Source of the DNA: an uncultured Prevotella sp.
GTDB lineage: Bacteria > Bacteroidota > Bacteroidia > Bacteroidales > Bacteroidaceae
Assembly (NCBI GenBank): GCA_900553595.1
Contig: USEC01000027.1
Location: forward strand, 1-25,606
Direction: 5' to 3'
Length of the DNA stretch: 25,606 nt
The stretch's first letter is position 1; each line of letters begins with the position of its first letter. Both the position numbers and the translations under genes were made by a program. Below the pieces are notes generated by a model. It was not told the origin of the DNA, ran no database searches, and saw only the letters and a list, made by a program, of their open reading frames with translations. Positions 23,961-25,606 of this stretch are shown one piece after another.

Positions 23961-24071
23961 GTACTTCTGGTGTACTTCTACAACAAAGTACACCCACCTC
24001 GCGACGCCATAACCCGCTTATATTCAACACGAAGCAGAGTTTCAAACTTTAAAAGGTGTACTTGTGTACTT
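23961..24071. promoter_or_regulatory. Cluster of GTGTACTT boxes
   Basis: GGTGTACTT occurs at 23969-23977, in inverted form (AAGTACACC) at 23986-23994, again at 24055-24063, and directly followed by GTGTACTT at 24064-24071. A half copy GTACTT lies at 23961. The first two make a perfect 9-bp inverted repeat with an 8-base loop. No gene starts next to them in the window; they may be operator sites or remnants of an upstream region cut off at the junction. Confidence 0.5.
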
Positions 24072-24153
24072 TTTTTGACAAACTGTTTTTATAGGACATA
24101 TTCTCTCTTAACCTTAAATTAGCAGACAAAGTATTTCCGTATATTCTTTAGAA

Positions 24154-24191
24154 TTTTTATTGTGCGCATACGCATATCTGCACGATAAAAA
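24154..24191. terminator. Hairpin flanked by T and A runs
   Basis: TTTTTATTGTGC (24154-24165) pairs with GCACGATAAAAA (24180-24191), 12 bp with one G-T pair and a 14-base loop. The shape is that of a bidirectional terminator. The surrounding 24080-24280 is AT-rich with no gene that I can support. Confidence 0.5.
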
Positions 24192-24279
24192 TCCAAAGAC
24201 GTTCAAATTCGGACACAACGCCCCTTTCCCCATTGGGGATTGAGATTCAAAAGCCTCGAAAAAAAAGATCTATCCAAAA

Positions 24280-24312
24280 GAAAGTTTGTCATACGGCATG
24301 CCGGTATACAAA
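24280..24312. other. Junction of two unlike sequences
   Basis: Left of this point the sequence is AT-rich Bacteroidota intergenic DNA. Right of it, on the minus strand, the coding sequence of a solute-binding protein is GC-rich, and its family similarity stops after KKMVAEF at about 24310. The last six codons are unrelated. No inverted repeat, target duplication, tRNA end or integrase accompanies the change. Confidence 0.8.
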
Positions 24313-25419
24313 TTCAGCTACCATCTTCTTGCCGTCCTTGTAGCGGTTGCCGTCGTCGGCGAGCTTGTAGCCCGCGCTGTCCAGCAGGGACGCGGCCATC
24401 AGCGGGTCGTAAATGTCGCGGATGGTCGATTCGTTGGAGAGCCATGTGCCGGAAGGAATCGGGGTATAGGCGACGGTCGCCATGTTCTGATACGCGGAGG
24501 AGATCAGCTCGCTGCGGTTGATGGCGTAGGAAATCGCCTGCCGCAGGAGGTTCTGGCCGTTGTCGTCGCTCTTGAAATCCTTATACGCGCGGTTGACGAG
24601 CAGCACCTCGAGCTGCCGGGTGCGCGCGGTGATGGAGAAGGTATTGAGCGAACCGCTGTAACGCGAGGCGTTGATGGAGCGCGTCATGGCGATATCGACG
24701 CTCTGCGTATCAAAGGCGTTGAGCGCCTGCTCGGCGGTGTCATAGATGCTAGCGCGGACATAGCGCACCTGCGGCGGGCGGTTCCACCATCCGTCGTTGG
24801 CGGTCAGCCAGATGGCACTGCCTTGCTCATAGCCGTCGTATTTATACGGCCCGGTACCGGCGGGCATGTCGGCGGCGACCTGCGAGGCCGGGAGAATCGG
24901 GAAGGTCAGCGCGTAGAGCGAGCCGTAGCTGGCGCGACGCAGGGTGAAGACGATGGTTTGCTCGTCCGTCGCCTCCCACGACTTGATGGAATAGAAGGTC
25001 GAGTAATACAGGCCGCGGTCGGCAACGGGTACCTCGGAATCGAGATTCTCGTCGAAACCGGCCAGCTCGAGCATGTAATCCAGCGTCGCCACCACGTCCG
25101 CGCTGGTGAGCGTCTGGCCGTTGTGGAAGGAGATGTCGTCGCGGAGCGTGACCTGCACCTTGCGGCCGTCGTTGGAAAAGCTGTACGCATAGGCCAGCTT
25201 GGGCTGGGGTTGATAATTGTCGTCGATCTCAAACAGCCCCTCGTAGACCAGATTCAGCAGGCTCACCACGTCGCGATGGTTCAATTCCAGCGGGCGAAGG
25301 GCGAGGTGGTCGTCTGCCACGATGGCGACGGAGAGGGACGTGGACGCGGCCAGACCGGCGGCGGGAAGAACCAGCAGCGCGCAGGCCAGCAGCAGCGCGG
25401 CAAAACGGGAAATGCGCAT
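24289..25419 (-). CDS. Peptide/nickel ABC transporter substrate-binding protein, C-terminally truncated
   Basis: A 376-residue frame of family 5 solute-binding proteins (DppA/OppA type). It has a signal peptide (MRISRFAALLLAC then ALLVLPAAGLAAS). The domain I pattern LRPLELNHRDVVSLLNLVYEGL, LRDDISFHNGQTLTSADVV (two blocks), GTGPYKY, WW-N-RPPQVRYV and LLRQAISYAINR follow. Family proteins are usually 500-600 residues; this one breaks off at the junction, where the closing part of domain I should follow. LLAC at residues 10-13 could be a lipobox but sits early. The ATG at 25419 has AAGGAG 8 bases upstream, unlike the genes to the left. Base composition and this site suggest a Firmicutes source. 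The 383-residue opposite frame is a shadow. Confidence 0.85.
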   Translation of the reverse strand: MRISRFAALLLACALLVLPAAGLAASTSLSVAIVADDHLALRPLELNHRDVVSLLNLVYEGLFEIDDNYQPQPKLAYAYSFSNDGRKVQVTLRDDISFHNGQTLTSADVVATLDYMLELAGFDENLDSEVPVADRGLYYSTFYSIKSWEATDEQTIVFTLRRASYGSLYALTFPILPASQVAADMPAGTGPYKYDGYEQGSAIWLTANDGWWNRPPQVRYVRASIYDTAEQALNAFDTQSVDIAMTRSINASRYSGSLNTFSITARTRQLEVLLVNRAYKDFKSDDNGQNLLRQAISYAINRSELISSAYQNMATVAYTPIPSGTWLSNESTIRDIYDPLMAASLLDSAGYKLADDGNRYKDGKKMVAEFVYRHAV

Positions 25420-25431
25420 GAACAAAGCTCC

Positions 25432-25606
25432 TTATGATTCGGTCGGTTCGGGGGTTTCCACGGGGAAATAGTATTTGCGGTAAACGTCGCGGGCGCGCAG
25501 CACGCGGGAGGCATACGTCGCCGTATCCTGCGTGGGGATGACGTCCAGCGTCACGCCGTCGGCGCTGTATTGCGGATTTTTCAGCCAGCTGTCCACGTTG
25601 CCCTGA
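25432..25606 (-). CDS. Lytic transglycosylase, C-terminal end
   Basis: The last 57 codons of a gene running off the right edge: QGNVDSWLKNPQYSADG, then VTLDVIPTQDTATYASRVLRA and RDVYRKYYFPVETPEPTES (blocks of one continuous frame). This matches the end of the SLT domain of soluble lytic transglycosylases, where GNV-W-L and IP--ET--Y--RV----Y--Y are conserved, with T in place of the usual F after IP. These enzymes cleave peptidoglycan glycan strands. The solute-binding protein starts 12 bases after the stop, so the two were probably co-transcribed in their source genome. The catalytic Glu is outside the window. Confidence 0.72.
   Translation of the reverse strand, partial: QGNVDSWLKNPQYSADGVTLDVIPTQDTATYASRVLRARDVYRKYYFPVETPEPTES

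Noticed and set aside
23863..24045. 60-residue minus-strand frame upstream of dinB
   Set aside because: No family match, Cys/Trp/Arg-rich composition, overlaps the GTGTACTT boxes; treated as non-coding.
24286..25437. 383-residue open frame on the plus strand
   Set aside because: Antisense to the solute-binding protein, which has a signal peptide, family motifs and a Shine-Dalgarno site. The plus frame is low-complexity and rich in G, V and R.
24289..25606. The GC-rich right end as a horizontally acquired island
   Set aside because: There are no integrase, tRNA, target duplication or inverted ends, and the gene is severed exactly at the join; chimerism explains it more simply, though it is not excluded.

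Overview
Nearly all of the window (about bases 1-24,280) reads as chromosome of a gut or oral Bacteroidota, most like Prevotella/Segatella. The reasons are TTTG / TAnnTTTG promoters, starts mostly without Shine-Dalgarno sequences, a C25 (gingipain-type) protease with a type IX sorting tail, a BspA-type leucine-rich repeat fused to a GH20 hexosaminidase, and the rsfS-ftsH-cdsA gene order. From about 24,290 to the right edge the sequence changes abruptly. It becomes GC-rich, with a Firmicutes-style peptide-binding lipoprotein or secreted protein cut off in mid-domain and a lytic transglycosylase tail, separated by a proper AAGGAG site. This is most simply a join of two genomes (assembly or amplification chimera).

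Layout. 1-896: end of an AAA-ATPase/PD-(D/E)XK protein. 1107-4221 (minus): an AT-rich two-gene unit, a C25 protease and a small exported protein. 4769-10612 (plus): a five-gene envelope export operon (coiled-coil membrane protein, TolC, HlyD, two ABC-2 permeases) with no ATPase gene. 10830-10900 (minus): tRNA-Gln(CTG) with its own promoter and terminator. 11092-14437 (plus): rsfS-ftsH-cdsA, closed by a strong terminator. 14533-15266: a 1-kb gap packed with several different small repeats. 15466-15882: hsp20. 16272-19409 (minus): a rhamnose-mutarotase-family gene and alaS. 19559-22173 (plus): a MerR regulator and the LRR-GH20 enzyme. 22425-23516 (minus): dinB. 23517-24280: repeat-rich, non-coding.

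The most unusual content is between the genes. Three separate loci (4427, 15186, 22267) carry the same architecture: 15-bp quasi-palindromes AAASAAGSCTTSTTT spaced at exactly 22 bp by 7-bp variable spacers, with the last unit always in the opposite orientation. There is also a 193-bp MITE-like element in two copies, with 18-bp terminal inverted repeats and a 5-bp target duplication, flanking hsp20. A 102-bp inverted-repeat element and a family with 30-bp ends, each end itself a hairpin, complete the set. I have no database access, so whether any of these has been described cannot be judged here.
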